NCBI RefSeq assembly: GCF_007971385.1
Contig: NZ_CP042434.1
Location: forward strand, 3,658,001-3,722,000
DNA length: 64,000 nt
Direction: 5' to 3'
Origin: Arachidicoccus ginsenosidivorans
Lineage (GTDB): Bacteria; Bacteroidota; Bacteroidia; Chitinophagales; Chitinophagaceae
Shown: positions 51,725 to 60,669 of the stretch, one piece after another
How positions within the stretch are numbered: the stretch's first letter is position 1
How the letters are laid out: each line of letters opens with the position of its first letter
The notes under the pieces: model-generated
Told to the model about the DNA's origin: nothing
The model's input: only the letters and a program-made list of their open reading frames with translations
Database searches by the model: none
Program-made: the position numbers and the translations under genes

Positions 51725-52708
51725 ATGGTCTTAAATAATAATAATTTATTGGAAGATTTATCAAAATACAATCCCTTATTGTCTATTTTCAATGAATTGG
51801 AACTGCTTGATAATGATAGCCTGTGGAAATTTTTCAGCGAAGAAAACCTAAAGCTGCTGGCGAAATTTATTCTGAAAGACAGAATTCCAGGATTAGATTA
51901 TAGTCGGATGGAAATTGTGAACAAAGAGATTCAGAATATTACGCTGATGAATTTTAATTCACAAAAGCGGTATGTGGATAAGCTGGTGAAAATTTACAGG
52001 AAGGCTGATCCGACCAAATTTATATTGTTACATATTGAATTTCAGACAGAAGCAAACAAAGCATTTGCAGAAAGATCAGGACTTTATAACATTCGCCTCA
52101 GGGTTAATAACGATTGCACGATTGTCACAATAGCGATCGTCCATAGGGCTGCTGCCAATTATAAGCATATGCATCAATTTGATAAACGAAACAATGGAAC
52201 TTTGGTTCGTTATCAAGGATATATCATTGATCAAATGATTGAAAGAGAATTTGAAAAGGATAATTGTGTAGTCAGCCAGGTGTTCCATGCGATCTGGCTT
52301 TATGAGCATAAAATGGAATTTTCTATCCAGGAGTTAATCGATAAATTTCTGAAAATCCTTAAAAATGTTTACGCATTTGAATTTAAAGATGATCAACATT
52401 TGAGTCTTTTGTTATTTGTACTAAAAAACGTCCAAAAATGTCTGTCTACATTTGAAAATTTTCAGATCTTTGTTAAACAATTAAACGAACTAAATTTAAA
52501 TTCAAAAGTTATGGATGCACTTGAAAGTTGGAAACATAGATTAGAGGCTAAAGGGATGGCTAAAGGGTTGGCTAAAGGAAAGGCTGAATCAGTATTGAAT
52601 GTGGCTAAATCTTTACTTAAAATGGGATTATTCCCTTTAGAAAATATTGCAGAAGCCACCAACTTAAGTCTTGGAAAATTAAAGGAATTACAAGCTTCGC
52701 TCCAGTAA
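51725..52708 (+). CDS. Rpn-family recombination-promoting nuclease (PD-(D/E)XK), full length
   Basis: 327 residues. The middle ILLHIEFQTEANKAFAERSGLYN matches the nuclease core of Rpn/transposase_31 proteins, where the Glu and Gln of the ExQ motif bind metal; DRIPGLDY upstream may hold the first Asp. The C-terminal 65 residues are a charged helix rich in Ala/Lys/Gly (RLEAKGMAKGLAKGKAE) and a small domain ending LGKLKELQASLQ. Established work on E. coli RpnA shows that full-length protein (RpnL) is a toxic, phage-defence nuclease and that the C-terminal domain is also made from an internal start as an antitoxin (RpnS). Here an in-frame ATG at 52511 (SKVMDALESW) is a fitting internal start. Two stand-alone copies of the same domain follow downstream. 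Confidence 0.82.
   Translation: MVLNNNNLLEDLSKYNPLLSIFNELELLDNDSLWKFFSEENLKLLAKFILKDRIPGLDYSRMEIVNKEIQNITLMNFNSQKRYVDKLVKIYRKADPTKFILLHIEFQTEANKAFAERSGLYNIRLRVNNDCTIVTIAIVHRAAANYKHMHQFDKRNNGTLVRYQGYIIDQMIEREFEKDNCVVSQVFHAIWLYEHKMEFSIQELIDKFLKILKNVYAFEFKDDQHLSLLLFVLKNVQKCLSTFENFQIFVKQLNELNLNSKVMDALESWKHRLEAKGMAKGLAKGKAESVLNVAKSLLKMGLFPLENIAEATNLSLGKLKELQASLQ
52511..52708 (+). CDS. Putative internal RpnS-like product of the Rpn gene
   Basis: 65 residues in the same frame as the full-length nuclease, from the internal ATG at residue 263. Support: both downstream satellite ORFs start at exactly the corresponding ATG and keep the same 20-odd upstream bases (CTAAATTTAAATTCAAAAG). The separate product is inferred from the copies and from the E. 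coli precedent, not seen directly. Confidence 0.5.
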   Translation: MDALESWKHRLEAKGMAKGLAKGKAESVLNVAKSLLKMGLFPLENIAEATNLSLGKLKELQASLQ

Positions 52709-52841
52709 AGCGACAAATCGGTTTAATGGTTCCCTTTCATTAGGCTAGGTTGTTAGCCTAATTTTAAGTTTTCTTTCTGGCGTCTGTTCGAATAGGTAAC
52801 TAGTAGTAAGCAAAGAGGATCTAAATTTAAATTCAAAAGTT

Positions 52842-53027
52842 ATGGATGCACTTGAAAGTTGGAGACATAGATTAAAGGCTGAAGGAGCGGCTAAAGGAAA
52901 GGCTGAATCAGTATTGAATGTGGCTAAATCTTTACTTAAAATGGGATTATTCCCTTTAGAAAATATTGCAGAAGCCACCAACTTGAGTCTTGGGAAATTA
53001 AAGGAATTACAAGCATCTCTCCAGTAA
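52842..53027 (+). CDS. Stand-alone Rpn C-terminal domain (RpnS-like satellite 1)
   Basis: 61 residues, MDALESWRHRLKAEGAAKG to the end, identical to the last 46 residues of the nuclease gene (from AESVLNVAKS on) and differing before that only in a few residues and a four-residue deletion (MAKGLAKGK becomes AAKGK). It is preceded by the same AT-rich leader as the internal start of the parent gene, and by a spacer (from 52709) that recurs before satellite 2. The intact frame and the retention of the start argue against a dead fragment. Confidence 0.65.
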   Translation: MDALESWRHRLKAEGAAKGKAESVLNVAKSLLKMGLFPLENIAEATNLSLGKLKELQASLQ

Positions 53028-53139
53028 AGCGATAATTAAGCCTAGATTGTTAACCTAAAATTTAAGTTTGCTTACTGGTTTCTGTTCGAATAGCTAAGTA
53101 GTAGTAAACAAAGAGGAACTAATTTTAAATTCAAAAGTT

Positions 53140-53355
53140 ATGGATGCAATTGAAAATTGGAAACAAAGATTAAGGGCTGAAGGAAAGGCTGAAGCTGTAG
53201 CTGTAGAAAGAGAAAAAGCTATTGGGAGCGCTAAAGCTTATTTCAAAGTGGCCATATATTTACTAAAAGATGGAACCCTGTCCTTGGAAGAAATTGCACA
53301 AGTCACCACGCTAGACCTGGATGATATAGAAACATTGCAAAAAGCCTTACAGTGA
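53140..53355 (+). CDS. Stand-alone Rpn C-terminal domain (RpnS-like satellite 2, diverged)
   Basis: 71 residues beginning MDAIENWKQRLRAEGKAEA. The first part follows satellite 1; the second half (SAKAYFKVAIYLLKDGTLS and on to LQKALQ) has drifted strongly while keeping the plan helix, then SLEEIAQVTTLDLDDIE, matching SLxxIAExTxLxLxxLK of the parent. It reads like a variant specificity of the same antitoxin fold, as expected of the variable C-terminal domains of Rpn proteins. Spacer to satellite 1 is about 112 bases and related in sequence to that between parent and satellite 1. Confidence 0.6.
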   Translation: MDAIENWKQRLRAEGKAEAVAVEREKAIGSAKAYFKVAIYLLKDGTLSLEEIAQVTTLDLDDIETLQKALQ

Positions 53356-53528
53356 TTTAACCATATGGATTGCTCGCAGATATGCCTGAGTACTGATGAT
53401 CTAGGTAACAGTCTGGTAATTGAAATGTTTGTCTTGCTACGGAAATAGGCCTTATGTCAAAAAATTATAGTAAAAATGGTTTTAGATGGTACAACCTGCA
53501 ATCAGGCCATATTTCGATAACACCTTTA

Positions 53529-54674
53529 TCAGATAAAAAGCATGACAGCAATATGATCAGCAAAATGTTTGCCCGCTCTTGTCAATACTAAATGGTTATT
53601 GTAATGGACAAGATGACCTTGCTCGATGGCTTTTTTTGCCTGCTGTGCAAGAACTTCTACTGCCTGGCCACCAAATTTTTTTTCAAAGGACACTAGATCC
53701 AGTCCTTCCATCATTCTTAACTGAATCATAATGGTCTCATTAATTTGATTGTCAATTGTTAGGTGCTCCTCAGTGGAGACCACACCTGTTTTATTGATAC
53801 CTTGTAAGTAAAGCGGATTGTTATCGATATTCCACTTTCTGGTACGAAGACCGTCATAGCTGTGCGCTGCGGGCCCTAATCCCAAATAGGGCTGTCCCTG
53901 CCAATAACTGCTATTGTGTCTGCTTCTGTAACCTGGCTTCGCCAGGTTAGAAATCTCGTAATGTTCAAACCCGTTTTGAGCAGCCCAGTCCATTAACAGC
54001 TCAAAATGCTGGCTTTGTTTGCCATTATCAACTGGCGGAATCTTTCCTTTTTCTATCAGCTTAAATAAGGCCGTTTTGGGCTCTACTGTCAAGGCATATG
54101 CGGATAAGTGCGGCGCACCTAATTCGGCGGCTATTTGAAGGTTCTCTTGCCAAAGTGCATCGGTAAGATAAGGGGTACCATAGATCAGATCCAAGGAATA
54201 GTTTAGCATACCAGCCTCCACCGCCCATTTTATAGCCTGGTAGGCTTCTTTTGCCTGGTGGGCCCTGTTCATCCACTGCAAATCTTCATCGATAAAAGAT
54301 TGTACACCAATACTGAGCCGGTTTACGCCGGCTGCCTGCCAGTCTGCAAGTATCTGTTGATTAATGTCATCAGGATTTGCTTCCAATGTGATTTCTGCAT
54401 TTTTATCAACAGGATAGTTATTTTTTATGCATTCTATCAATTCGCTGATCCAGGCGGCTGGTAAAATGGATGGCGTGCCGCCACCAAAATAAATGGTGGC
54501 AATGCTGGGCGCATTGCCGCTTTGCTCCGGATCAAAGTAATGCTTTTGTAATACAGTCTCTTTTAGAAGACTATCTACCATTTGCCTGGTATTATACCGG
54601 GTAGTAGAAAAATGAAAGTTACAATAGTGGCAGGCCTTCCTGCAATAGGGAATATGTATGTAAATGCCAGCCAT
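53529..54674 (-). CDS. hemW: Radical SAM heme chaperone HemW
   Basis: 381 residues. Radical SAM motif CRKACHYC near residue 11, with YIHIPYC before it as in HemW/HemN. The HemN-like GGGTPSIL and LSIGVQSF follow, and a C-terminal HemW domain. HemW inserts heme into acceptor proteins and lacks coproporphyrinogen oxidase activity; presence of the fourth Cys (CNFHF with CHYC) separates it from HemN, which was not resolved further. Transcribed minus, downstream of the fusA terminator. Confidence 0.88.
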   Translation of the reverse strand: MAGIYIHIPYCRKACHYCNFHFSTTRYNTRQMVDSLLKETVLQKHYFDPEQSGNAPSIATIYFGGGTPSILPAAWISELIECIKNNYPVDKNAEITLEANPDDINQQILADWQAAGVNRLSIGVQSFIDEDLQWMNRAHQAKEAYQAIKWAVEAGMLNYSLDLIYGTPYLTDALWQENLQIAAELGAPHLSAYALTVEPKTALFKLIEKGKIPPVDNGKQSQHFELLMDWAAQNGFEHYEISNLAKPGYRSRHNSSYWQGQPYLGLGPAAHSYDGLRTRKWNIDNNPLYLQGINKTGVVSTEEHLTIDNQINETIMIQLRMMEGLDLVSFEKKFGGQAVEVLAQQAKKAIEQGHLVHYNNHLVLTRAGKHFADHIAVMLFI

Positions 54675-54865
54675 AATTTAAATAGAATGGTAAAGGTAGG
54701 GTAGTTTGTATTATTCAGCAATTGCAAATGCTGAATAATAGGCAAGTCCCTTCCATCACAGGTTGATGCACATTTAAATACCCTGAACAGGGAGTTGGAA
54801 AATCTTTAAGCAATAAGCAGAAAGTACAAAATACAAAACAAACGAGAGAACTGTAATTTAAAAGG

Positions 54866-54911
54866 AAGACCCGTTTTTAATGTATGCAAATACACTAAAA
54901 ACGGGTCTTTA
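54866..54911. terminator. Terminator of fusA
   Basis: Arms AAGACCCGTTTTTA (54866-54879) and TAAAAACGGGTCTT (54896-54909) are perfectly paired with a 16-base loop. It is downstream of fusA on the minus strand and upstream of hemW. Confidence 0.82.
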
Positions 54912-55010
54912 TGCTTATTAAGATCAAATTTTGAGTTCAACGGGTCACTCCAAAAAAAGCGCCCATTTAATTAAAACTTACCACTAGATTTTGTTGGTGG
55001 TGAGGTTTAA

Positions 55011-57167
55011 TTATTCAATCTCAGATTTTACTTTCCCTTTATTCTTTGCAATCACCTCTTCAGCGATGTTGTTAGGTGCTGGAGCATAGTGATCAAACTC
55101 CATTGTTGAGGCGGCACGTCCAGAGGACAGTGAACGCAGTTGGGTTACATAACCAAACATTTCACTCAGTGGAACTTTTGCTTTAATCACCTGTGCATTA
55201 CCACGGGTATCCATCCCTTCCATTAATCCGCGACGACGGTTAAGGTCACCGGTAACATCACCCATGTACTGATCAGGAGTGGTCACTTCCACTTTCATGA
55301 TCGGTTCAAGTAATACGGGTTTAGCTTTACGGCCTGCTTCACGGAAACCACTCTTCGCACAAAGTTCAAAGGACATTGCATCAGAGTCCACGTTGTGGAA
55401 GCTACCGTCAAAGATGCGCACCTTCATATTATCAACAGGATAACCTGCCAGTACACCTGTGGTCATTGCTGTTTCAAAACCTTTTTGAATCGCAGGGATA
55501 AATTCACGAGGGATAGAACCACCCACAATGTTATTCACAAACTGGAAGTGTTTGCCTTCGTTTTCTTTCATCCACTCTTGTTCTGCAGGTCCGATTTCAA
55601 ACTGGATATCCGCGAATTTACCACGACCACCAGATTGTTTTTTCAGCACTTCGCGGTGCTGAATAGTTGCCTGGAAGGTTTCTTTGTAAGCCACCTGAGG
55701 ATTACCCTGGTTTACTTCAACCTTGAATTCTCTTCTCAGACGGTCGATAATGATTTCCAGGTGCAGTTCACCCATACCACGCAGGATGGTCTGACCGGTA
55801 TCTTCATCTGTATTTACACGTAAAGTAGGATCTTCTTCTACCAGTTTAGCGATAGCCATACCCATTTTATCGACGTCAGCCTGTGTTTTAGGCTCGATCG
55901 CGATAGCGATTACCGGTTCTGGAATAAACATGTTTTCCAGAACAATCGGATGTTTTTCATCGCAAAGGGTATCACCGGTTTTGATTTCTTTAAAGCCAAC
56001 AGCAGCTCCGATATCACCAGCTTCGATAAAATCGACCGGATTTTGTTTGTTCGCAAACATTTTCATGATACGGCTGATACGCTCATTCTTACCACTTCTT
56101 ACATTCAATACATAAGAACCTGCGTCCAAATGACCTGAATATACCCGGAAGAATGCCAGACGTCCTACAAATGGATCAGTCATGATTTTGAAAGCCAGGG
56201 CAGCAAAAGGTTCTTTTGCACTAGGCTTACGGGTCAGTACTTTTTCCAGATCGTTAGGATCATGACCTTCAATAGCTTCAATATCTACTGGTGAAGGCAG
56301 GTAGCGGCAAACAGCATCCAGTGCAGTCTGCACACCCTTGTTTTTGAAAGATGAACCACACATCATCGGGATGATGCTCAGGTCGATACAAGCTTTTCTG
56401 ATTGCTTCATGGATTTCATCTTCGCTGATGCTATTAGGATCATCAAAGAATTTTTCCATTAAAGTATCATCGTATTCAGCGACGGATTCGATGAGTTTAG
56501 CGCGCCATTCTTCTACTTCAGCGGCCATATCTTCAGGAATAGGCACCTCAGTATAGGTCATCCCTTCAGTAGAATCATCCCAGATGATTCCGATATTTTT
56601 GATCAGGTCTACGACCCCTTTAAAATTATCTTCGGCACCGATTGGCAGCTGCAAAGGCACTGCATTAGCACCCAGCATTTCTTTTACCTGATGTACTACA
56701 TTCAGGAAGTCTGCACCAGAACGGTCCATTTTATTTACAAAACCGATACGTGGAACCTTGTAACGGTTGGCCTGACGCCAAACTGTTTCTGATTGGGGTT
56801 CCACACCATCAACGGCAGAGAAAAGAGCGATCAGACCGTCCAGAACACGCATAGAACGTTCTACTTCAACAGTAAAGTCCACGTGACCCGGAGTATCAAT
56901 GATATTGAAACCATATTTTTTTGTTTCTGGAGTAACCTTACCATTATCGGTTGGGAAAGGCCATTGGCAGCTTACTGCTGCAGAGGTAATGGTAATACCT
57001 CTTTCTTTTTCCTGTTCCATCCAGTCAGTGGTTGCACCACCATCATGAACTTCACCGATCCTGTGAATCATACCAGTGTAACGCAAAATACGTTCAGTAG
57101 TAGTGGTCTTACCGGCATCGATATGCGCAGCAATACCGAAATTGCGCTGTAATTTTAAATCCGCCAT
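55011..57167 (-). CDS. fusA: Translation elongation factor G
   Basis: 718 residues. G1 [10 protein letters not shown]3 DTPGHVDF and G4 NKMDR of the GTPase domain, then domains II-V with GMGELHLEI typical of EF-G domain III. It moves the tRNAs and mRNA through the ribosome. Start [17 protein letters not shown] is the family start. It carries the best promoter of the window, at 57245-57273, and a strong terminator; no rpsL/rpsG/tuf genes are next to it, so it is transcribed alone here. Confidence 0.97.
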   Translation of the reverse strand: MADLKLQRNFGIAAHIDAGKTTTTERILRYTGMIHRIGEVHDGGATTDWMEQEKERGITITSAAVSCQWPFPTDNGKVTPETKKYGFNIIDTPGHVDFTVEVERSMRVLDGLIALFSAVDGVEPQSETVWRQANRYKVPRIGFVNKMDRSGADFLNVVHQVKEMLGANAVPLQLPIGAEDNFKGVVDLIKNIGIIWDDSTEGMTYTEVPIPEDMAAEVEEWRAKLIESVAEYDDTLMEKFFDDPNSISEDEIHEAIRKACIDLSIIPMMCGSSFKNKGVQTALDAVCRYLPSPVDIEAIEGHDPNDLEKVLTRKPSAKEPFAALAFKIMTDPFVGRLAFFRVYSGHLDAGSYVLNVRSGKNERISRIMKMFANKQNPVDFIEAGDIGAAVGFKEIKTGDTLCDEKHPIVLENMFIPEPVIAIAIEPKTQADVDKMGMAIAKLVEEDPTLRVNTDEDTGQTILRGMGELHLEIIIDRLRREFKVEVNQGNPQVAYKETFQATIQHREVLKKQSGGRGKFADIQFEIGPAEQEWMKENEGKHFQFVNNIVGGSIPREFIPAIQKGFETAMTTGVLAGYPVDNMKVRIFDGSFHNVDSDAMSFELCAKSGFREAGRKAKPVLLEPIMKVEVTTPDQYMGDVTGDLNRRRGLMEGMDTRGNAQVIKAKVPLSEMFGYVTQLRSLSSGRAASTMEFDHYAPAPNNIAEEVIAKNKGKVKSEIE

Positions 57168-57550
57168 ATAATTTTTGTTTTATAAATTGTTCAAAAAACT
57201 GCCTAAAATAACCTGAAATTGCCTTTTATGCGGTTTTTAAGGCGCAAAGGTAATAAAATTGATTCAATTCAAAGTTAATTTGCCGGGTTATTTTGGCGAC
57301 CATAGATGGCTGTTAGATAGACTGATCGGGATAAATAGCTATTTACAGGCTATATTTGGGCAAACAGGCAGCCCTGAGGCAATATATTAAATAGTCATTT
57401 AAAAAAGAAGCGGATGGATAAGATAATATTTAAAGGCAGGCGCGCATGGAATCTTTTTGTTTTATTTTCCTATTTTTGCCGCCGTTAATCAGCCAATAGT
57501 TAAAAACGCTCAATTACGTTATAATTATAGCATAAAAATACGACCAAAGT
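57168..57550. other. 383-base gap between divergent fusA and ffh
   Basis: Holds the fusA promoter on the minus strand. On the plus strand TATTTTTG (57471-57478) is a possible -7 element for ffh about 73 bases before its ATG. Nothing else was found. Confidence 0.5.
57245..57273 (-). promoter_or_regulatory. Promoter of fusA, Bacteroidota type
   Basis: On the minus strand: TTTG (57270-57273), 17 bases, then TACCTTTG (57245-57252). Both parts match the TTTG / TAnnTTTG consensus and the spacing is within the 17-23 range reported in Flavobacterium. The transcript would start about 70 bases before the fusA ATG. Confidence 0.75.
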
Positions 57551-58885
57551 ATGTTTAATAATCTATCGGATCGTCTGGAATCCGCCTTTAAAAATCTCAA
57601 AGGAGAGGCCAGGATTTCTGAACTAAATATTGCCAATACCGTAAAAGACATTCGCCGAGCCTTACTGGATGCGGACGTTAACTATAAGATTGCCAAAGAG
57701 TTCACAGATAAAGTGAAGTCCAAGGCAACCGGGGAGAAGGTGATAAATGCCATCAGTCCCGGACAGCTTATGGTGAAGATCGTTCAAGATGAGCTGACTG
57801 AACTGATGGGTGGAACAGAGGCCAGTTTTGAGACTAACGCCAATCCTACGATTGTGCTGATCGCCGGATTGCAGGGTAGTGGTAAAACCACTTTCTCTGG
57901 TAAACTCTCTAACTACCTGAAAACCAAAAAGGGAAAACGTCCACTACTAGTAGCAGCAGATATTTACCGACCTGCGGCTATTGACCAGTTACATGTGCTG
58001 GGCGAGCAGGTTGGCGTAGATGTTTATAGCGAAAGAGAGAATAAGGATGCAGTCGCCATTGCCAAAAATGCGTTGGCCTATGCAAAAGAACACGCCAAAA
58101 ATGTAATTATCATCGATACGGCTGGTCGCTTGGCTGTAGATGAAGTGATGATGACTGAAGTGGCCAATATTAAAAACGCAATAAACCCCAATGAGATTCT
58201 GTTTGTCGTGGATTCCATGACGGGACAGGATGCTGTGAATACAGCAAAAGCTTTTAATGACCGGTTGGATTTCAGTGGAGTAGTGCTTACAAAACTCGAT
58301 GGTGATACTCGTGGTGGGGCAGCACTCAGTATTAAATATACCGTTAATAAGCCCATTAAGTTTGTCTCCAGTGGTGAGAAACTTGATACCCTGGATGTAT
58401 TCTATCCAGACAGAATGGCGCAACGTATTCTGGGGATGGGAGATATTACCTCTTTGGTAGAAAAGGCCCAGGAACAGTATGATGAGGAAAAAGCCAAAAA
58501 ACTGGAAAAGAAGATTCGGAAGAATCAATTTGATTTTCAAGATTTTATCGATCAATTGCAGCAGATCAAACGCATGGGGAACTTAAAGGACATCATGGGA
58601 ATGTTGCCTGGGGTTGGTAAAGCAATGAAGGATGTAGATATCAGTGATGATGCCTTCAAAGGCGTGGAAGCCATGATCAATTCCATGACGCCCTTTGAGC
58701 GGGCCAATCCAGATAGCATTACACCTTCACGCCGTCAACGCATTGCAAAAGGAGCGGGCAAAGAACTCTCTGAGGTCAATGCCTTTATGAAACAATTTGA
58801 TCAGATGCGTCAGATGATGAAAATGATGAATAAGATGCCAATGGCTGGTATGATGGGTGGTTTGGGTGGCCTAAAACGCCGGTAA
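57551..58885 (+). CDS. ffh: Signal recognition particle protein Ffh
   Basis: 444 residues. NG GTPase domain with G1 GLQGSGKTT, DTAGRL and TKLDG, preceded by the N-terminal helix bundle, then a methionine-rich M domain (about 300-444) ending KMPMAGMMGGLGGLKRR. It binds signal sequences at the ribosome and, with 4.5S RNA, delivers them to FtsY. Length is normal. Confidence 0.96.
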   Translation: MFNNLSDRLESAFKNLKGEARISELNIANTVKDIRRALLDADVNYKIAKEFTDKVKSKATGEKVINAISPGQLMVKIVQDELTELMGGTEASFETNANPTIVLIAGLQGSGKTTFSGKLSNYLKTKKGKRPLLVAADIYRPAAIDQLHVLGEQVGVDVYSERENKDAVAIAKNALAYAKEHAKNVIIIDTAGRLAVDEVMMTEVANIKNAINPNEILFVVDSMTGQDAVNTAKAFNDRLDFSGVVLTKLDGDTRGGAALSIKYTVNKPIKFVSSGEKLDTLDVFYPDRMAQRILGMGDITSLVEKAQEQYDEEKAKKLEKKIRKNQFDFQDFIDQLQQIKRMGNLKDIMGMLPGVGKAMKDVDISDDAFKGVEAMINSMTPFERANPDSITPSRRQRIAKGAGKELSEVNAFMKQFDQMRQMMKMMNKMPMAGMMGGLGGLKRR

Positions 58886-58979
58886 TCAAATGGTCAGGAT
58901 CGCTTTTGGTCGACCAGTTTACGATTCAGTTGTAAGCCATACAAATTTATCAAATTATAATATTTTAGTATATTAATGG

Positions 58980-59025
58980 AATTGTGCGTTGTTGAGCTAT
59001 CCTAATAAGGCCGCAACGCACAATT
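58980..59025 (+). terminator. Hairpin downstream of ffh
   Basis: Arms AATTGTGCGTTG (58980-58991) and CAACGCACAATT (59014-59025) pair perfectly with a 22-base loop; short T-rich sequence after it. Confidence 0.6.
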
Positions 59026-59123
59026 TAATTCATTTAAACACAGTTACTATCCGGCTATAAATTGTATCTTTAACTGCATAACCGGATCTATTTTATTTGG
59101 ATTGTTTTTAAAAATATATTCCT

Positions 59124-59558
59124 ATGATTCAGCGTATTCAGTCCTTTTGGCTGCTAGTGGTCGTGATACTGGCAGCGCTATCCCTGAAATTTGGCTTTTA
59201 TGTTGGCACCTGGTTAAGTGACGGCGTGCAACATCCTCAGATTGTTCTAAACGGGCATAATCCCTCTATTTTGGTTTTTGCAGATACAATTATAATAATA
59301 GTGGTGTCTCTAATTGCCATCTTTATGTACAAAAACAGAAAGCAACAAATGTTGCTGACGGTGGTGGATCTATTGCTAAGCCTGGGGCTGTTTTACTTTT
59401 ACTATCAAGAAATCAATGCACATTTTCTGCCTGGTAGTGGTACGCTGGCACTTACTTCCATATTTGTCTTTCTGATACCCATATTTATAATCATGGCGAT
59501 TCGAGGCATTAGCAGGGATATGAAATTGCTGAAGCGGGCAGATAGACTTAGAGGTTAG
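59124..59558 (+). CDS. DUF4293 membrane protein
   Basis: 144 residues with four hydrophobic segments (about 7-28, 48-72, 78-96 and 108-130). It starts MIQRIQSFWLLVV, the conserved opening of the Bacteroidota-specific DUF4293 family. Inner membrane, unknown function. It stands between ffh and the S1/P1 nuclease on the same strand. Confidence 0.85.
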   Translation: MIQRIQSFWLLVVVILAALSLKFGFYVGTWLSDGVQHPQIVLNGHNPSILVFADTIIIIVVSLIAIFMYKNRKQQMLLTVVDLLLSLGLFYFYYQEINAHFLPGSGTLALTSIFVFLIPIFIIMAIRGISRDMKLLKRADRLRG

Positions 59559-59731
59559 ATCTCTTGGAAAGTGGCAAAATAAAGAATAAAGGTAAAATGA
59601 AGGCGAATGGGCCTTCATTTGGGAGGTATCACTATTCACATTATATCATCCCTGATTACAACGCTTTATAAAATTGTCCATTTAAAGGCTTTGATTCAAA
59701 GTCCAGGCTATGATATTAAAATAGTATATCC

Positions 59732-60532
59732 ATGAAACGTATTATTGGTTATTTTTTGTTAGGGAGCGCACTCATAATAGGGATGAATGGAACGGCCATG
59801 GCCTGGGGTTTGACAGGACACCGAATCATTGCTGAGATCGCACAAAGGCATTTAACTAAAAAGGCGAGAAAAAATCTGGAAAAACTTATTGGCAGGGCGC
59901 CACTGGCTTTTTGGGCCAACTGGCCGGATTATATCAAATCAGATACAACTGATAAGTGGAAACAGACAGGTCCTTGGCATTACGTAGATTTGCCCGGCCA
60001 TTTGGATAAAGCAGATTTTATCCATGATCTGGAAGGACTGGAGGGGAAAAACCTCTATACCCAGATCCCCGAAATGGAAAATCTTTTAAAAAATAAAAAC
60101 CTGCCTTTAGAGCAAAGGCAGATCGCCCTTAGGTTTTTAATACACTTCATTGGTGATTTACATCAGCCCTTACATGTGGGCAGAGATGAGGATGCAGGAG
60201 GCAATAAAATAAAGGTAACCTGGTTCGGTAAACCAACCAACTTGCATACGGTTTGGGATAGTCAACTGATCGACTATCAGAAATGGAGTTATACTGAATA
60301 TGCGACTAATATAGATACAGTGGACGCAGATGAAATAGAGCAGATACAATCTGGCTCATTAGAAGACTGGTTTTACCAGTCACATGCTTTGTCCGATGCG
60401 ATTTATGATAAAACACCAGACGGTGCACGCCTAAGCTATAATTATAATTATCTGTTTTTTGACCGCTTAAACACGCAATTATTGGATGGTGGTTTGAGAC
60501 TGGCAAAGATTTTAAATCAGATCCTGGGGTAA
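59732..60532 (+). CDS. S1/P1-family nuclease, exported
   Basis: 266 residues. Signal peptide ends at AMA and the mature protein begins with Trp (WGLTGHRIIAEIA), whose amino group and first residues bind zinc in this family. IGDLHQPLHVGRDEDAGGNKI and LHTVWDSQLID give further zinc ligands. The enzyme cuts single-stranded nucleic acids outside the cytoplasm, probably to use phosphate or nucleosides. Ends at a bidirectional terminator shared with purE. Confidence 0.92.
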   Translation: MKRIIGYFLLGSALIIGMNGTAMAWGLTGHRIIAEIAQRHLTKKARKNLEKLIGRAPLAFWANWPDYIKSDTTDKWKQTGPWHYVDLPGHLDKADFIHDLEGLEGKNLYTQIPEMENLLKNKNLPLEQRQIALRFLIHFIGDLHQPLHVGRDEDAGGNKIKVTWFGKPTNLHTVWDSQLIDYQKWSYTEYATNIDTVDADEIEQIQSGSLEDWFYQSHALSDAIYDKTPDGARLSYNYNYLFFDRLNTQLLDGGLRLAKILNQILG

Positions 60533-60572
60533 TTCGAGGGCTCTAATTGGATCTACAATCAATTAACAGGCA

Positions 60573-60623
60573 TATTGACACAAAAAGGGCAACGTAAATA
60601 CCGTTGCCCTTTTTGTGTCAATA
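60573..60623. terminator. Bidirectional terminator between S1/P1 nuclease and purE
   Basis: A perfect 22-base stem (TATTGACACAAAAAGGGC and its complement) closes a 7-base loop; A- and T-runs lie inside the arms. Strongest hairpin of the window. Confidence 0.93.
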
Positions 60624-60669
60624 TGTTTATTTCAATTGAATGCAAGTGCTTACCTAAATATGCTATCAT

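Larger units (their letters stand above)
52490..53355 (+). repeat. Tandem array of Rpn 3' ends (three units)
   Basis: Unit 1 is the 3' end of the nuclease gene (from 52490) plus the spacer to about 52820; unit 2 is 52821-53120; unit 3 starts at 53121. Shared leader CTAAATTTAAATTCAAAAG precedes each ATG (unit 3 with one or two changes), and the spacers share a block around GTCTGTTCGAATAG followed by AGTAGTAA and AAAGAGGA. Confidence 0.8.

Noticed and set aside
51725..52708. Rpn gene read as part of an active transposon (transposase_31 name)
   Set aside because: No terminal inverted repeats or target duplication were seen around it; the family name is historical and the proteins act as nucleases.
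52780..53095. TGTTCGAATAG in both spacers looked like a tRNA T-loop
   Set aside because: No acceptor stem, anticodon arm or full cloverleaf can be formed around it.
52709..53139. Spaced repeats downstream of the Rpn gene considered as a CRISPR array
   Set aside because: Units are about 300 bases and contain coding sequence; there are only three, with no short fixed repeats and no cas genes.
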